DNA of 64,000 nucleotides, from positions 41,933,592 through 41,997,591 of the forward strand of contig NC_054741.1 of NCBI RefSeq assembly GCF_018143015.1, in the 5' to 3' direction. The DNA comes from Lytechinus variegatus. Lineage: Eukaryota; Echinodermata; Echinoidea; Temnopleuroida; Toxopneustidae. The translations under genes and the position numbers were made by a program. A model generated the notes under the pieces. The model did no database searches. It was not told where the DNA came from and saw nothing but the letters and a program-made list of their open reading frames with translations. Shown here piece by piece: positions 20,286 to 32,368 of this stretch (position 1 is the first letter of the stretch; the number at the start of each line of letters is the position of its first letter).

Positions 20286-20744
20286 ATCAAACCATATTCT
20301 TGATGGATATTACATGTCCACTTAACAGTGGCTACTTTATACTCTATTGTTTAACATACTCGACCAACGACTCTCCTTGTAACTTATTCTAATGTATTAT
20401 TAGACTCACTTTTCCATAATAGTCACACACATTCATATTCCCGGATATTGAACAAACTATATCACCATTTAAGGACCCCATTGGAAATAAGCCATCTCAG
20501 CTTTCATGTACTTGTTCATAGTTACCTGACAAATAAAATCAATCAATCAATATCGGTTTTTCAAGCAGCAACAGCAATTTCAAACTCCATTTTTGGAAGC
20601 CATCTTGGAGTTTTTAACATACCGGACCACCGACTGTCCCGGTATGTTGAGTCCAAGATGGCCTCCAATAGTTAACTAAATAAAAGAGGAAACGGTATTC
20701 TTGTCCCAATTTTGATCGTTGAAACCATGGTCTAGACACCGATT

Positions 20745-20975
20745 AATAATAATAATAACAATATGCAACACTTTTATAGCGCTTTATACAAATGTTTCTA
20801 AGCGCTGCATACTATTAGCCCGGCTTTAGCACGGCTACCCTGATCGGGCGCATCGAGCATTCAAGGAATTTCTTCCTACCGGGTACCCATTTACTACACC
20901 TGGGTCGAGAGTGGCAAATGTAGATAAACGCCTTGCCAAAGGACGCTAGTGCTGCGGTGGGATTCCATCTATCTC
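20745..20975 (-). repeat. tRNA-derived SINE, head partly lost
   Basis: Shares AAGGAATTTCTTCCTACCG and GGGTACCCATTTAC with the SINE at 20010. It has TTTATAGCGCTTTATA near its left end. The tRNA head stops in the B box region (GTGGGATTCC). Confidence 0.65.
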
Positions 20976-21099
20976 AGGTATATAAAATGTGCTATGTCCA
21001 TTTAAAGTATCAACAGCCATTTTAAACTCCATTTTTGGAAGCCATCTTGGATTCCTGGGTCCTTGTAACTTTTCCAGATATACTTCTTCACCCTTAAAA

Positions 21100-23183
21100 A
21101 TCTTTGAATAGAACCCAAATTAAGGTCACTTAAGTAACAAAAAAAAAAGATTCCAGGATTTTTTTATTTTTAGCCTAAGGCAGCCATTTTGCCCCCCCCC
21201 CCCGGGGGGGGGGTAGAATCAAAACAAATTAGATGCCCATACTATGAATCGGCATTGGAAATAATTGTTCTTGAAATGTGTCAGCTTTTGAATTTATTGA
21301 TAAAATTACAGTGCCTAGAATTTGATTTTTTTTAGGGAAGTGCTTATCATAAGTTATGGTGCCCTCTAGTGTTGTAGTAAGATTTTCACTGCATAAAATA
21401 CTGAAATGGGGATGATTTTTACATCAATTGACCAAAAATAATGATAAACATTACATGTGATATATTCCTCTGTTGTTGGATTGTATAACAAGATATATTC
21501 GTTTCATTTTGCAATCCTTTTGTCCTAATTTTAGTGCCAAAAAATGGAAAAATAATATTTTGGGGGCATTATTTTACAATTTTGGGGCATTTTTCATAAA
21601 GTCCGCCCCCATATGGTAAAAGTTAAAAAACATTGACATCACAACATCATCAAATATTCATTCTCATACACCTCAGACAACTTAAAAATATAATTGGCGA
21701 AGAAAAGTGAGAAATAAGGTTGAAAACAATGGATTATCCTATTGGGCTTTGTACAGGCCAGCCAATATTGCACCAAAAAGGACCCCCCACAAAGGGAAGG
21801 AGGGGTCTGAAAATTTGAACCCCATCGTTTTTGGTCTAAGGGGACCCTATTGAAGCCAAAACAAACAAAAAATCAATTTTGGCACGCTAGTCCTACGGGA
21901 GCTGTGTCAGCGACATACCGTACCACACTATGGGTGGCAAAACAATATCCAGGTGATTTTTAGAGGAGTACTAAGAGAAAATAGATGCACTGGAATGTTC
22001 AGACAAAGGTTTGAATGTGAAACCAATAATAATACACACAATGGCTCACTTCTTTGTCTGATCAAAGCCCTGTGCTGTATAGAATATACAATTAATTTTT
22101 TTATGGCAAATCATGAATAAGTTACATTTGTGCATCTTTGGTACATCCCATGTAACTTATTAGCACCACTGATGATGGGTGATAAAAATTGTGTATATGA
22201 TACTGTATTGTGTATAGAATACTGTATATTAAGTGCTGAGAGATGCATCCTAATTTATAATAGCGGAATATTTTCATTATCATTAAGTGCATATCGATGT
22301 GTACAAAAACTCAAAAAAAATGTGGAACATCACATCTTAATTCTTTTTGAAAAGTTGATGTACTTTGTATAGTGCTGTGTAACTTGTTTCTGTGTTCTTT
22401 GTTTTCAATAGAGTATCAGCTGTATTGAATAGAATAGCATAATTGCCTTTACAGAGTTGAGTACTTTATGTGATTAAATTTTGATGTTTGAATATTTTTG
22501 TATATCTGAAGTCTATAATTTGGAGAAAACATTAATTATGTTGGTGTCATTATCATTAAAAAGTGATTAACATTCTACTGATTTGATGTTTGTTAGGTTC
22601 TATTTTTTGTCTTAGTGTTATACCCACCATCAGAATCAGTCATGATATTCATCATTATCTCACCACAGTGATCATTATCACCACCAGTCAGTCTTGATTA
22701 CTATCATCCTCATGAGCACTACTACAAGCATTGTTTGGGAGCTTTTGCAACTGAACAGGGAAGTTCAATTGGCAGTTCATGTGCAATATTCTTAAGTGTT
22801 GATATAAACTTGGTTCCAAAAGAAACTCATCAAATTTTACAAGGTCAATGCACAAATTCCACTTAGTCAAAGTGAATAATATATTTATACATGCTAGCTT
22901 CAATAATCTATTCTAAGCACATGTCAGTAATTAAGAGATTGGTTCAATCACATAGAGGCTATAGAACTCCCATCAATTGGTTTCAGAATCCAAAGTTAAC
23001 GGCAAACTAAAGATCAATGAACATGAGATGGGGTTAAAAACAAACTTCCCAGTTTTACCACATGTCCTACAAGGCCATGTTTTAGTGATTAGCTCAAGAA
23101 CAAAGAAGCTACAAGAAATTTGCCTTAAATTTTTGAATGAATGGAACAATCACACACAACTCACAAATCCCCTGGGATGTCCA
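21100..23183. other. unassigned AT-rich stretch
   Basis: No gene recognised. Contains a C14/G10 snapback run at about 21191-21214 and a dispersed repeat at 21541-21700. From 22000 to 23180 I see only AT-rich sequence with short random open frames. Confidence 0.5.
21541..21700 (-). repeat. dispersed repeat, inverted partner of 38021-38165
   Basis: TTTTTCATAAAGTCCGCCCC, CATATGGTAAAAGTTAAAA, CATCAAATATTCATTCT and ACACCTCAGACAACTTA all recur in inverse complement at 38021-38165, at roughly 90% identity by eye. Confidence 0.75.
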
Positions 23184-23281
23184 GGTAAGCAGGGGATAAT
23201 CTGAACACAGTACGTGTCTGCGTGCATCTCACTCAGGCACACATGGAAACCACCGTGTTCAGATTATCCTCCGCTTACCAG
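23184..23281. repeat. small foldback element
   Basis: GGTAAGCAGGGGATAATCTG (23184) and the complement of CAGATTATCCTCCGCTTACC (to 23281) form ~28-bp arms around a ~45-nt loop. Confidence 0.7.
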
Positions 23282-23540
23282 GGGTGGTAATTCTGAGATC
23301 CATTTTTTCTCAGATAAAATGAAATATTTTATCTCCGCTAAAATCAGTGAGATAAAATACCCTTAAAATCTCTCCGAATTGGTAATCTGAGAACAATTTT
23401 ATCTTCATTTCATCTTTGTAAGACACGCATATTTTTTAATCAATATCCAGTTAGAAACGTGCTTGTATGGGGACATCCCGATACAGTGGCGTACCGTGGG
23501 TCACGGCATTGGGGGGCACCAGCAAAAATTTTGAGTCACT

Positions 23541-23922
23541 TATACCCTTTTCATAAACCCATCCTCCAATTAGCCGCCTAAGAGTAATGCGGATAATTCA
23601 ATAAAAATTGCGTTCACAAACTCCAAAAAATAATCCGCACTATTTTTTACGAGCGCCCGTCCTGAAAAAGGCGGATAATCGTCATGACAACTGGACACGC
23701 CCCATCCGATGCGGTGGTGTTGGAAAAGGGTGACCTTGTGACCGCACCATGGCAATTATCCGCACTATTTGGAAATGCATTCATAAAATCAAAATCTGGG
23801 CCCGATGCTGCTATTATGCGGAAAATAGCAGCATCAAATTAATGCGGATAACTCAGGTCCTCCGATTTTACGACCAAATTATGCTGCTATTAGCCGCATA
23901 ATTGGGTTTATGAAAGGGGTAT
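23541..23922. mobile_element. MITE inserted in the hAT-like element
   Basis: Ends TACCCTTTTCATAAACCCA and TGGGTTTATGAAAGGGGTA are inverted repeats, with TA on both sides, which fits a Tc1/mariner-type MITE. The interior has repeated AATGCGGATAA words on both strands. Confidence 0.7.
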
Positions 23923-23929
23923 GTATTAG

Positions 23930-25375
23930 TGAGCGAGCAAAGCGCAAAGCGCGCTCAGTTGTCACGTATACTGACCTAATAGAGACATTTAAGGAAGCAC
24001 TTGTAATCATGAATAACATACACATCTCAGCAATCAAATAAAAAGGAACATTATAATCGAATATTTATAATCATGATAGGCCTACGTACCTGTCTCGCTG
24101 AACAATGCGAGCGCGAACAGAAATTTTTGTATATATTGACCCCAAACAGGGAGATCTTAAGGACTTTTAGGAATCCCTTAACCATAGTCATCTAATGCGA
24201 GTGCCAAGCGCTTGCTGATTTTGTTAGAATTACATTTAAAAACACATATGAAGGACTCGTAGTCATTGTAATCATGAATAACATACGCATCTCACTAATC
24301 AAATAATGCGAGCGCAAAGCGCGAGCTGAAAATTTAGGAAATTCAGACCTGAAGATCGGCATTTTAAGGCTTGGTTTGTGGGAATTCATGAAACCATACG
24401 TATTCCACTAACCAAATGATGCGAGCGCGAAGCACGAGCTGAAATTTTTGTATATATTGACCCCAAACAGGATTTTTTTTTTAAAGGTCAAGTGCACCTC
24501 AGAAAAATGTTGATTTGAATCAATAGAGAAAAATCAGACAAAGACAATGCTGAAAATTTCATCAAAATCGGACGTAAAATAAGAAAATTATGACATTTCA
24601 AAGTTTCGCTTATTTTTAACAAAATAGTTATATGAACGAGACAGTTACATCCCAATAAGAGAGTCGATGATGTCACTCACTATTTCTTTTGTTTTTTTAA
24701 TTGTTTGAATTATACAATATTTCAATTTTTACGAATTTGATGATTGGAGGTCAGGCAAGGGCCTGAAGCGCAAAATGTTAAAATCATGAAATTCCACGTG
24801 TTCAGGGAGGAATGAAACTTCATTTCACATGACAATGACGAAAAAATAAAAATATTTCATATTTCATATAATAAAATACAAAAGAAATAGTGAGTGATTC
24901 ATCAGTTCCCTCATTTGCATACCAACCAAGATGTGCATAAAACGGTTTTGTGAAATAAAGCGAAACTTTAAAATGTCATAACTTTCTTATTTTACATCCG
25001 ATTTTGATAAAATTTTCAGTGTTATGCTTGTTGAATTTTTCCTTTTTATTCAAATCAAGTTTTTGTCGGGGTGGACTTGTCCTTTAAGAATCCATTAAGA
25101 GTATACATATCTCACCATAGTCGTGTAATGCGAGTGCCAAGCGCTTGCTGATTCTGCTATAATTACATCTGAACACATGAAGCACTTTTTGTAGTCATTG
25201 TAGGCCTAATCATGATTATCATACGCATCTCACTAATAAAATATTGCGAGCGCGAGCTGAAAATTTAGATATTTCAGACCTGAAGCAGGGCATTCTATGG
25301 CTTGTTTGTAGGAATTCACTAAGACCATACGTATTTCACTAACCGAATTATGCGAGCGCGAAGCACGAGCTGAAA
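23930..25375. repeat. interspersed GCGAGCGCGAAGCGCGAGC mirror-repeat words
   Basis: Words of this type, followed by TGAAAATTT, occur at about 23933, 24109, 24308, 24420, 25243 and 25350, in units of ~100-170 bp. The consensus CGAGCGCGAAGCGCGAGC reads the same in both directions on one strand. The same words recur at 35700-36080, 46438-47050 (other strand) and 50565-50760. Confidence 0.65.
24485..25083. mobile_element. palindromic MITE with TTAA target site, second copy
   Basis: TTAA at 24481-24484 and 25084-25087. Ends AGGTCAAGTGCACCTC and GGTGGACTTGTCCT. It is the inverted-orientation sibling of 12265-12846, sharing most of its length. Confidence 0.8.
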
Positions 25376-25389
25376 ATTTTTGATAATCA

Positions 25390-25529
25390 GGGGGGCGTTA
25401 CATGAAAGAACTTGTCGGACGTTTTATCCGACAGTTACCATAGTAACAGTACCTCTCAGCCAATCAACAACAGAGAAAGATGTCAGATCTGACAACTTGT
25501 CGGATGAAAATGTTGATGAAACGCTCCCC
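25390..25529. mobile_element. 140-bp palindromic MITE
   Basis: Ends GGGGGGCGTTACATGAA and TTGATGAAACGCTCCCC are inverted repeats; the middle carries ACTTGTCGGACG/ATCCGACAG pairs. Confidence 0.65.
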
Positions 25530-27292
25530 AGATCAGAAAAGGGGACATTTTAAGGACTGATTTTAGGAATTCATGGAGAGCAGACATATATCACCAATCC
25601 ACTGATGTAATAACGGACAAAAAATGTTTTATATCAAGACCTTAGTCCGCGGGTCCGATAGTCCGCGGAGAGGAAGATGGGGAACATGGGGCAATCACTT
25701 TAAGTAGTCATGAAAAAGAAGCATATGTCACTACATAAAACAATAATATATTTGGTGTATATTGACTTAAAAACGGGAGGTTTTCGTACAACCAGTGTAG
25801 TAAAATCACGCGAAATCGTCATTACGCAAACATGTAATAAAATGAGGTCACCACAGTGAATCGATAACAGCGAGAGCGCTGTACATTGCCAGCGGTTCAC
25901 GGAGATTTGCACGCAAACCTATGAGAAACGAGCGAGAGCGAACGATTCCACGAGCTCTTCCCCCTTCTTTCCCTTCCCGGCGATTTGTCCCAAAACAAAA
26001 GGATTTCTGCAAAGTACGATACTTTGTTTTTCAACTTTATTAGCATTCGATCTATCCGCGCCGATTTTTTTTTACCGTGGCATTTTGTTATAAATTACCA
26101 AAAGAACCTGTACATCAGTTTTGCCGAGCTGAATAAAACGACTGATAGGCGTTTATGACAGCCGTCATTCACGTAAACTTTTGTATCCGATATGTAAACT
26201 TTCATTCTACACGTAGTGTACTGATCAATATGCACACAACGTCGTACTTGAAGGTTCGTTATAGTATTAATATTCATAGGTGATAGCAACGGGGAACATA
26301 AGATTGACATGTACAATAAAAACCAGTAAAAACTATTTAAAAATGATGAATCCTTGATGCAGTTCACCGACACAGTGAAGGATCAGGATCGTCAATTACA
26401 AAACAGATGAACATGATGAAATTATAAAACTTACATGACTTGTCCAATATCGCAAGAATCATTAATATCCCTTATTTTTCCTTTGGCTTATGACTGTTAA
26501 GTGCAGAAAAGGGGGAAACGGTGAATAATTTGGTACTGGCTGTATGGTCCCGTGGTCAGTTAGCATGCGTGTTTGTAGGCCTACATTCACAATGATCACG
26601 TCGATGGTCAGAGAACAATTTCCCTCATTCATCTCAATTCTCTCTTTTCATGCTTATCATTACATGTATCATGTGTATACCAGGGAGATGGGGTTTGGTG
26701 TGTGCATGAACGTGTGCATACAAGGAAAGATAGCCGAGGTATAGGCATTAGTTTGTGTGTAAGTTCATTGGGCATGTTGGGTCGTCTCTTCGGTCAAGAG
26801 CGTGGGTGCTGTGTGCATCATTGCACGGTGCAAGCTTGTGTGTCAAATACGCGCGAAACGACTTATAACAGGCTACAAAAATCACTCGACCATGCTGCCG
26901 CTATGCGAATTCGGTGTGCGAAGATTACGTAACTTTCACCGAAATTAACGCTACACCGTAATGACGATTTCTCGTTATTTTACTACACTGACAACAGGTT
27001 TATATATCTCGTTAAACAGACAATGCGAGCATCAGGAACAATGAAGACATAGGCCCTGAGCAGATTATGTTTCATTAAGTTCAGAAAAAATGTTTCCTAT
27101 GTAGTATAACATAACATAATTATAATATAATATACCATTATAATGCATAATAATTTCTTCTTTTCCACGTTTCTCTTCCTTTCTCCCTCTTTTTCTCCTT
27201 TTCCTCGTTTTTTCTTGTCTGTTTTGGTCAGCAGATTGGGGGGGCACGTGCCCCCATGCCCCCCCCCCCGTAGTTACGCCACTGTCCCTATA

Positions 27293-27580
27293 GTCCGCGG
27301 GTCCGTTAGACCGCAGGTCCGATAGTCCACGGGTCCGATAGTCCGCGGAGAGGAAGATGGGGAACAGAAGAGAATAAGGGAGAGAGGAAGAGGGAGAAAG
27401 GAAGAGAAGAAACAAAAGGGGAAAGGAAAGACAAAGAAAAAGGGAGAAGAAAAGGGGGAAAGAAGAGAAAAAAACAGAGGACGGAAAAGGAAGAGAAGAA
27501 AAGAAAGGAGAAAGGAAAAGGGGGAAAAGAAAAAGAGAAGAAAAGAGAAAGGAAGGGGAATGAGGAAAAGAGAAAGAAAC
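27293..27580 (+). repeat. AGTCCGCGGGTCCGAT repeats and a long purine run
   Basis: 27293-27365 has four GTCC(G/A)(C)(G)GGTCCGAT-type words; the same words with the same GAGAGGAAGATGGGGAACA tail occur at 25645-25690. 27343-27580 is almost purely purine on the plus strand (~240 bp). Open frames across it are artefacts of composition. Confidence 0.75.
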
Positions 27581-27582
27581 TA

Positions 27583-27790
27583 TGGGGCGCCAAATTGATG
27601 TTCGATCTAGCGGGGCACCAAATTGATGTTCGAACTTGGGTAGCGCTAGTTTGAATGTTGACCGTGATGCGACAAGTAGAGGGGGGCAAAGTTATATTTT
27701 ACATGGGGGCGCCAAGTTTGTGTTCAACCGAGGGCGCCAAATTGAACTTAGGGGGCTTCATGCAAATTCATTTTCGACCGGGGCGCAACA
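27583..27790 (+). repeat. GGGGCGCCAAATTGATGTTC minisatellite
   Basis: About six diverged ~30-36 bp units: at 27585, 27613, 27648, 27705, 27731 and 27779. The unit core is GGGGCGCCAAATT followed by TTCGA/TTCAACC. Confidence 0.6.
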
Positions 27791-28019
27791 TTGCTCGTAT
27801 TGCCTGTTTATAGTGAAATATGTCATGCCCAAAAAGCTTGAATTAATGCGGCTAAATTAAAATATCCCGTTTTTAAGATAATAGACAAAAACAGTGTGCT
27901 CGAGTTTTAAGTCTGTTTAGCGAGATATGTATAAAAAAAAGGGGGGTTCATATCAAATATTGCGATCCTCTGCATCGATCCCACGTACATAAGTGTTAGT
28001 TTTTTTCAAGTCAACATAC

Positions 28020-28690
28020 ATAGGTCGATCCAGGGGCAAAGATTTTGCCCCCCCCCCCCATGGTGGCGCAATAAAGTCTAAGAACCAGAAAAAGAGAAAA
28101 AGGGCAAGCACTTAGAATAGAAATTATACCTTAAAAGATTCCTTCTTAAGTCAGTATATAAAAAAAAATTGAGCTCGGATCAATAAATTGTTTAGTTATA
28201 TACGCATCCCGACCTTACAGTTTTTTTAGGCGACCAAGAAGCACAAGCTGAAAAGATTTGATATTCTAACCCGACAACTAAAAATGTCCTTTTCATTTCA
28301 TCATTATAAAAGTTTTCCGCTAGCACTTCGCGCTCGTATTCATTTCTTAATAGATATGCATCGTGTTCATCATAAAAAATAACAACTACTAACATAGGCG
28401 GATCCAGGGGCCCGAGAGCCCCCTCCCCCCTATTGACAGAGCAAATAAATTGGTAAAAACGGGGAAAGAAAGAAAAAGGAAGGGGAAAGAAAGGAGACAA
28501 AAAGAGGACGAAACATAATAGGAGGAAGATGAGTGAATAAATAAGGTCAGTAGAAGACTCGGAAAAATATTTTGTGAAAATATTTAATGTCACTATATTA
28601 AAATTTCGCTCGCGCATCGCGCTCGCATTGCCTGTTCGATGAGATACATATCTTGCTCAATATGCTGATATGTAGTTTGAAATATCAAGT
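28020..28690. repeat. fragments of GGATCCAGGGG-type hAT-like repeats
   Basis: GTCGATCCAGGGGCAAAG (28023) and GGCGGATCCAGGGGCCCG (28395), each followed by C-rich runs. The bodies contain GCTCGCGCATCGCGCTCGC (28607) and GCGAGCGCG-like words on the other strand. Ends could not be paired. Confidence 0.5.
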
Positions 28691-28879
28691 TTTGAAGTCA
28701 GTATACGAAACATAATTCAGCTCGGACATCGATCTTTCTTTTTTTTTTATTTACCAATTAATTTTTTAAAGTGCTCTGGAAAATGTTCGTTTTATGGTGT
28801 GAACCAACATTTGCCCTCGCATTATTTGCCAAGTAGGCCTACCTATTGTCTTTTTGTATTTCTTATAATATTAATAATA

Positions 28880-29155
28880 TATAGCATTTATGAGGCGCCG
28901 ATCTATCTACTTGCCTATTCAGTGGCGCACCTATATATTACCCCGGCTGTAGCTCCAGCTGCCTAAAGGCGCTTGGTGCATTCTAGAAATTAATCCTGCC
29001 GGGTACCCATTTACCTCACCTGGGTCGAGTGCAGCACAGTGTGGATGAATTTCTTGCTGAAGGAAAACACGCCATGGCTAGGATTCGAACCCACGACCCT
29101 CTGTTTGAAAGGCGAGAGTCAGAACTACTAGACCACGACGCGCCCACACAATATT
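28880..29155 (-). repeat. tRNA-derived SINE
   Basis: Minus strand: A box-like TGGTCTAGTAGTTCTGAC (~29130), B box GGGTTCGAATCC (~29085). The body shares GCCGGGTACCCATTTACC (28998), CACCTGGGTCGAG and GCCATGGCTA with the SINE at 20010. AATATTATAATATT at 29150 lies just beyond. Confidence 0.75.
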
Positions 29156-29518
29156 ATAATATTATCTAGATATCCCTTTTCAGGTGTCTCGATTGAAGGC
29201 CTACGAGCTAGCGCTGTGCTCTCGCATTTTGATTGGTGAGTTATGTATACCTATATAGTAATTCTATAACAAACTACTGAATTCCCCCCATTTAAAAATT
29301 ATTTGCTAAAAATATATCAACCATTGAATCCTATTCATGATTACAAAAATACTTAAAATTTCCAGTTTTCAGGCCTCACACACTGTCAACAAATTTCACA
29401 CACTCATTAGGCTTATTAGATAAATAAATATGAATAAATAAATAACTAAATTGTCCCTTTTTTCAGAAATAAATATCGACAAGTTTTAGAAAAAGAAATA
29501 GAAGATAGTCATTCTTAT

Positions 29519-29580
29519 ACAGTGGCGTACCTGGCATATTTTGTCAGGGGGGGCAAGCGAAAAAAATGAGCAAGGGGTAG
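29519..29580 (+). repeat. orphan left end of a CAGTGGCGTA element
   Basis: CAGTGGCGTACCTGGCAT then a G7 run and GGCAAGCG. It matches the left ends at 23484 and 50503, but no right partner was found before the LINE at 29.9 kb. Confidence 0.5.
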
Positions 29581-29946
29581 TAGACATGGACGTATTTATT
29601 GAACCATTACACTATTGAAGATATCTGATGGCTTATCTAGACTCATGTAATTTTCTTCTTTTTTATTTTTTTTTAATATCATTGTTCTATATCATTATTT
29701 TGATGGGGTATTTTATGATTGTACACGATGTTAAAAAGAAAACCCCTATTTAATTTCTGGCTCTGACTGCATGCCTCTTTTTGTTGGAAGGGGTATATTA
29801 CGCATATATTTAGTATTGACGATGTTTTATGGAATACGAACTTATATTATTCGTTTTACTTTAGTTCATATTATGTTTTACATAACAAACTTTTATAATA
29901 TAAACGTAATACATATTCAATTCTGGTACCTTTTGTCTTAATCAAG

Positions 29947-30783
29947 ATGGCTACAAAAATGTCCAAACAGCTCACTATTGCTCATGGAATGTCATGGAAT
30001 GTCAACGGTCTGTTCAACGGATTAGACGGACAACGTTTCACTAAACTTGATGAGATTGATTTTCGGAGTAGGCTTACGGCGGATATTATATTTTTGTGTG
30101 AAACACACGCCCAAAGAAACGAACCATTATCACTCGATGGCTATAGATATATTGGGAATTTTCGTACCTCGGACAATCGCAGAGCGTGAGGGGATTTGGA
30201 ATGTTTATCAAGCATTCGATTACCAGAGGGGTAAATTATTGTGGATATGACATGCAGTGAATACATCTGGTTACGGCTGGATAAACGTTTCTTTGGACTA
30301 AAATATATTTTTATGTTTTATATACATCCCTCCCGCAAACTCTACTTTTACAGCGAGAACTGGGATAGACAAAGAAATATTTGACAACTTGGAAAATGGA
30401 CCAAACAAGGAGATATAACGATAATGGGGGATTTAAACGCTCACATAAATAAGAATGAACTTGATTACATACCATCTGATTCTAACGAATCCAGAGATTA
30501 TATTTTGCAAAATACTTATATTCCTGATAAAATACTCCCAAGGCGAAATACCCTTATTGAACAAACGACAAACAGTTACGGGAGACAAATTATAGATCTG
30601 TGCGTCAGTGCACAACTTCGAATACTCAATGGGAGAACGCTTGGAGACACTATGGGGAAGATAACCTTTAATACACAAGGATCGTCTATCGTTGATTACC
30701 TAATAAGTAGCGAGTCTCTCTTGCAATCCTTTTTTACTTTTGAGGTCACAGATTTCCAACCTTTATTATCCGATCACTGCTAA
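29947..30783 (+). pseudogene. LINE endonuclease, decayed
   Basis: Begins MSWNVNGLFNGLDG and DIIFLCETHAQ, the N-terminal blocks of an AP-type endonuclease. After a frame break, 30424-30783 reads GDLNAHINK, then QIIDLCVSAQLRILNGRTLG, GSSIVDYLI and finally LLSDHC, the catalytic SDH end. The frame break is near 30190-30400. Confidence 0.8.
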
Positions 30784-31088
30784 ATTATAGCCACACTACA
30801 GACATTTTTCCCAGAAAAATGCGATATTGAAATGGTTTAGTTAACATTAATAAAATGGTCTAAAATGCAAGATGAACGATTTAAGAATAATCTCAGCAGA
30901 TCAAAATTTAAGAAATAAACCTCCTTATTAGGGATATACCCGAAATGGACATGTGCAATTATCAAAAGGACGAAATTGAATACAAAATTAATCAAAGCGT
31001 GAACCGTTTTACAAAAATGCTTCAAAAAGCAGCTGGTGGTATTTCAAGAAATATGAGCAAAAAGATGCGCAATATAAAGAAAAATAAA

Positions 31089-31180
31089 CCAGGGTTTGAG
31101 TTTCAGTTTTCTACTGAATGCAAAAATAAAATAAAATTTATCAAGAGAGTTACTGTAGAAAACTGAAACTCAAACCCTGG
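31089..31180. repeat. 26-bp perfect inverted duplication inside the LINE
   Basis: 31089-31114 (CCAGGGTTTGAGTTTCAG...) is the exact reverse complement of 31155-31180, with a 40-nt loop. The right copy is in the expected coding place, so the left copy looks like an inserted inverted duplication, as left by template switching. Confidence 0.8.
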
Positions 31181-31499
31181 GACACAGACAAAGAATCCTA
31201 CATGAAAGGAAAGCTTTTATAAAGATGACACGTAAAAAGTATAGAAACAACAGAAGGAATGTCTTAGAGAAAATAAATAACTTAGAGAGCAAAGATACAT
31301 CTAGTTTCTGGACCTAGTGGATACCCTTAAATACAAACAAGAAAGGAAAACCAGTACAAATATATCCCCGGGTGAATGGTATGACTACATAAAACAATTA
31401 ATGAACACGAATTATGAAAACCAGTATACTGAACAACCTGAAAACATCCAGTCAGATCCTACGTTTAGGTAATATATTGAATTTCAATGTAAAAAAATA

Positions 31500-32368
31500 C
31501 GAAGTATTGAATTGCCATAAAATCACTGAAAAGAAACAAATCCTGTGGGCCCGATAATATCCTTAATGAAATGCTTACCATCTCCTGTAATTTTAATGCT
31601 GACGTAATAACAAACCTTTTTAAAGCAATTTTGAAAACGGGAATTTACCCCAGAGAGTTGGAGGAATTTGATTAAGCCAATATTTAAATCAGGGTCAGTT
31701 GATAACCCTGATAACTATAGAAGTATCTCTGTAACTAGTTGACTTGGTAAGCTCTTCGCTAGGATTCTTTACAATAGACTGATTGATTACACAGTAGACA
31801 ACAATATAATATGTAAAGAGCAGATAGGATTTAGAAAGGGGAACCGAACCACTGACCATATACTTACCCTCAAAACCATAATAAATCAGGCTTTCAAAAA
31901 AAATACATATGTACATGCATGCTTCGTTGATTTTAAAAAGCGTTCGACTCGATAAACAGGAAGGCCCTATTTCATAAATTAAAAAAATATGTCGCATGTG
32001 GTGATTATTTAAATATTTTACAAGATATGTATGCAAAGGTTGAATTTTCTATTAAATTACAAAAAGGACGGACGCCTTATTTTAATACATCTGTGGGATG
32101 CATACTTAGCCTAATATTTTTTTCGCTCTACATCAATGACTTAGCCGATATATTTGATGACGAGTGCAGGCCTGTGAGTTTGGATCAAAACAAAATATCT
32201 TGTTTGTTATATGCAGATGATCTTGTAATACTTTCCGAGACCGCACCTGGGCTCCAAACATGTTTAAATAAATTAAATGATTACTGTAATAGATTAGATC
32301 TTAAGATTACCATGAAAAAAACACAAATGATATTTAATAAAGCCGGACGGGTAATAAGAAAAAAATAA
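31500..32368 (+). pseudogene. LINE reverse transcriptase, decayed
   Basis: Readable blocks: GPDNILNEML (about 31545), FKSGSVDNPDNYRSISV (31685-31735), EQIGFRKGNRTTDHILTLK (31825-31875), ACFVDFKK then a one-base loss in the KAFDS block (31918-31950), LSLIFFSLYINDL (32108-32145) and the catalytic YADDLV at about 32211-32228. YADD is intact, but the enzyme is not open over its length. Confidence 0.8.

Larger units (their letters stand above)
18603..21077. repeat. long inverted-arm repeat built of ~180-bp units, with SINEs inserted
   Basis: The left arm has units with ACAAGGACAGTCAGTGG(T), CCAAGATGGC and AAGTGGACATAG at 18610, 18788, 18970, 19200 and 19390. The right arm has the complementary words (GCCATCTTGGA, CTGTCCTTGT) at 19930-19975, 20590-20660 and 21040-21070. 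The outer ends GGAAAAAGTTACAAGGA (18605) and TCCTTGTAACTTTTCC (21060) are inverted. A 56-bp duplication lies at about 19025-19140. No coding region. Confidence 0.6.
23484..27284. mobile_element. hAT-like element with CAGTGGCGTA ends and 8-bp target duplication
   Basis: Left end CAGTGGCGTACCGTGGGTC, right end CCCCGTAGTTACGCCACTG. Flanks TCCCGATA (23476-23483) and TCCCTATA (27285-27292) agree at 7 of 8 bases. An 8-bp duplication with CAGTGG ends fits hAT elements. No transposase is visible, so it is non-autonomous. The interior holds GCGAGCGCGAAGCGCGAGC repeats, three MITEs, and segments shared with the shorter copy at 50503-51257: ACTTTAAGTAGTCATGAAAA (25700, 50838) and GAGCATCAGGAACAATGAAG (27026, 51023). 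Confidence 0.75.

Noticed and set aside
21191..21214. C14/G10 snapback as a regulatory G-quadruplex
   Set aside because: Most likely a homopolymer end of a CAGTGG-type repeat; similar C or G runs occur many times in such elements here.
27065..27689. Open frames over the purine/pyrimidine run
   Set aside because: They translate to runs of Phe/Ser/Leu or Lys/Glu/Arg from simple composition and carry no domain.
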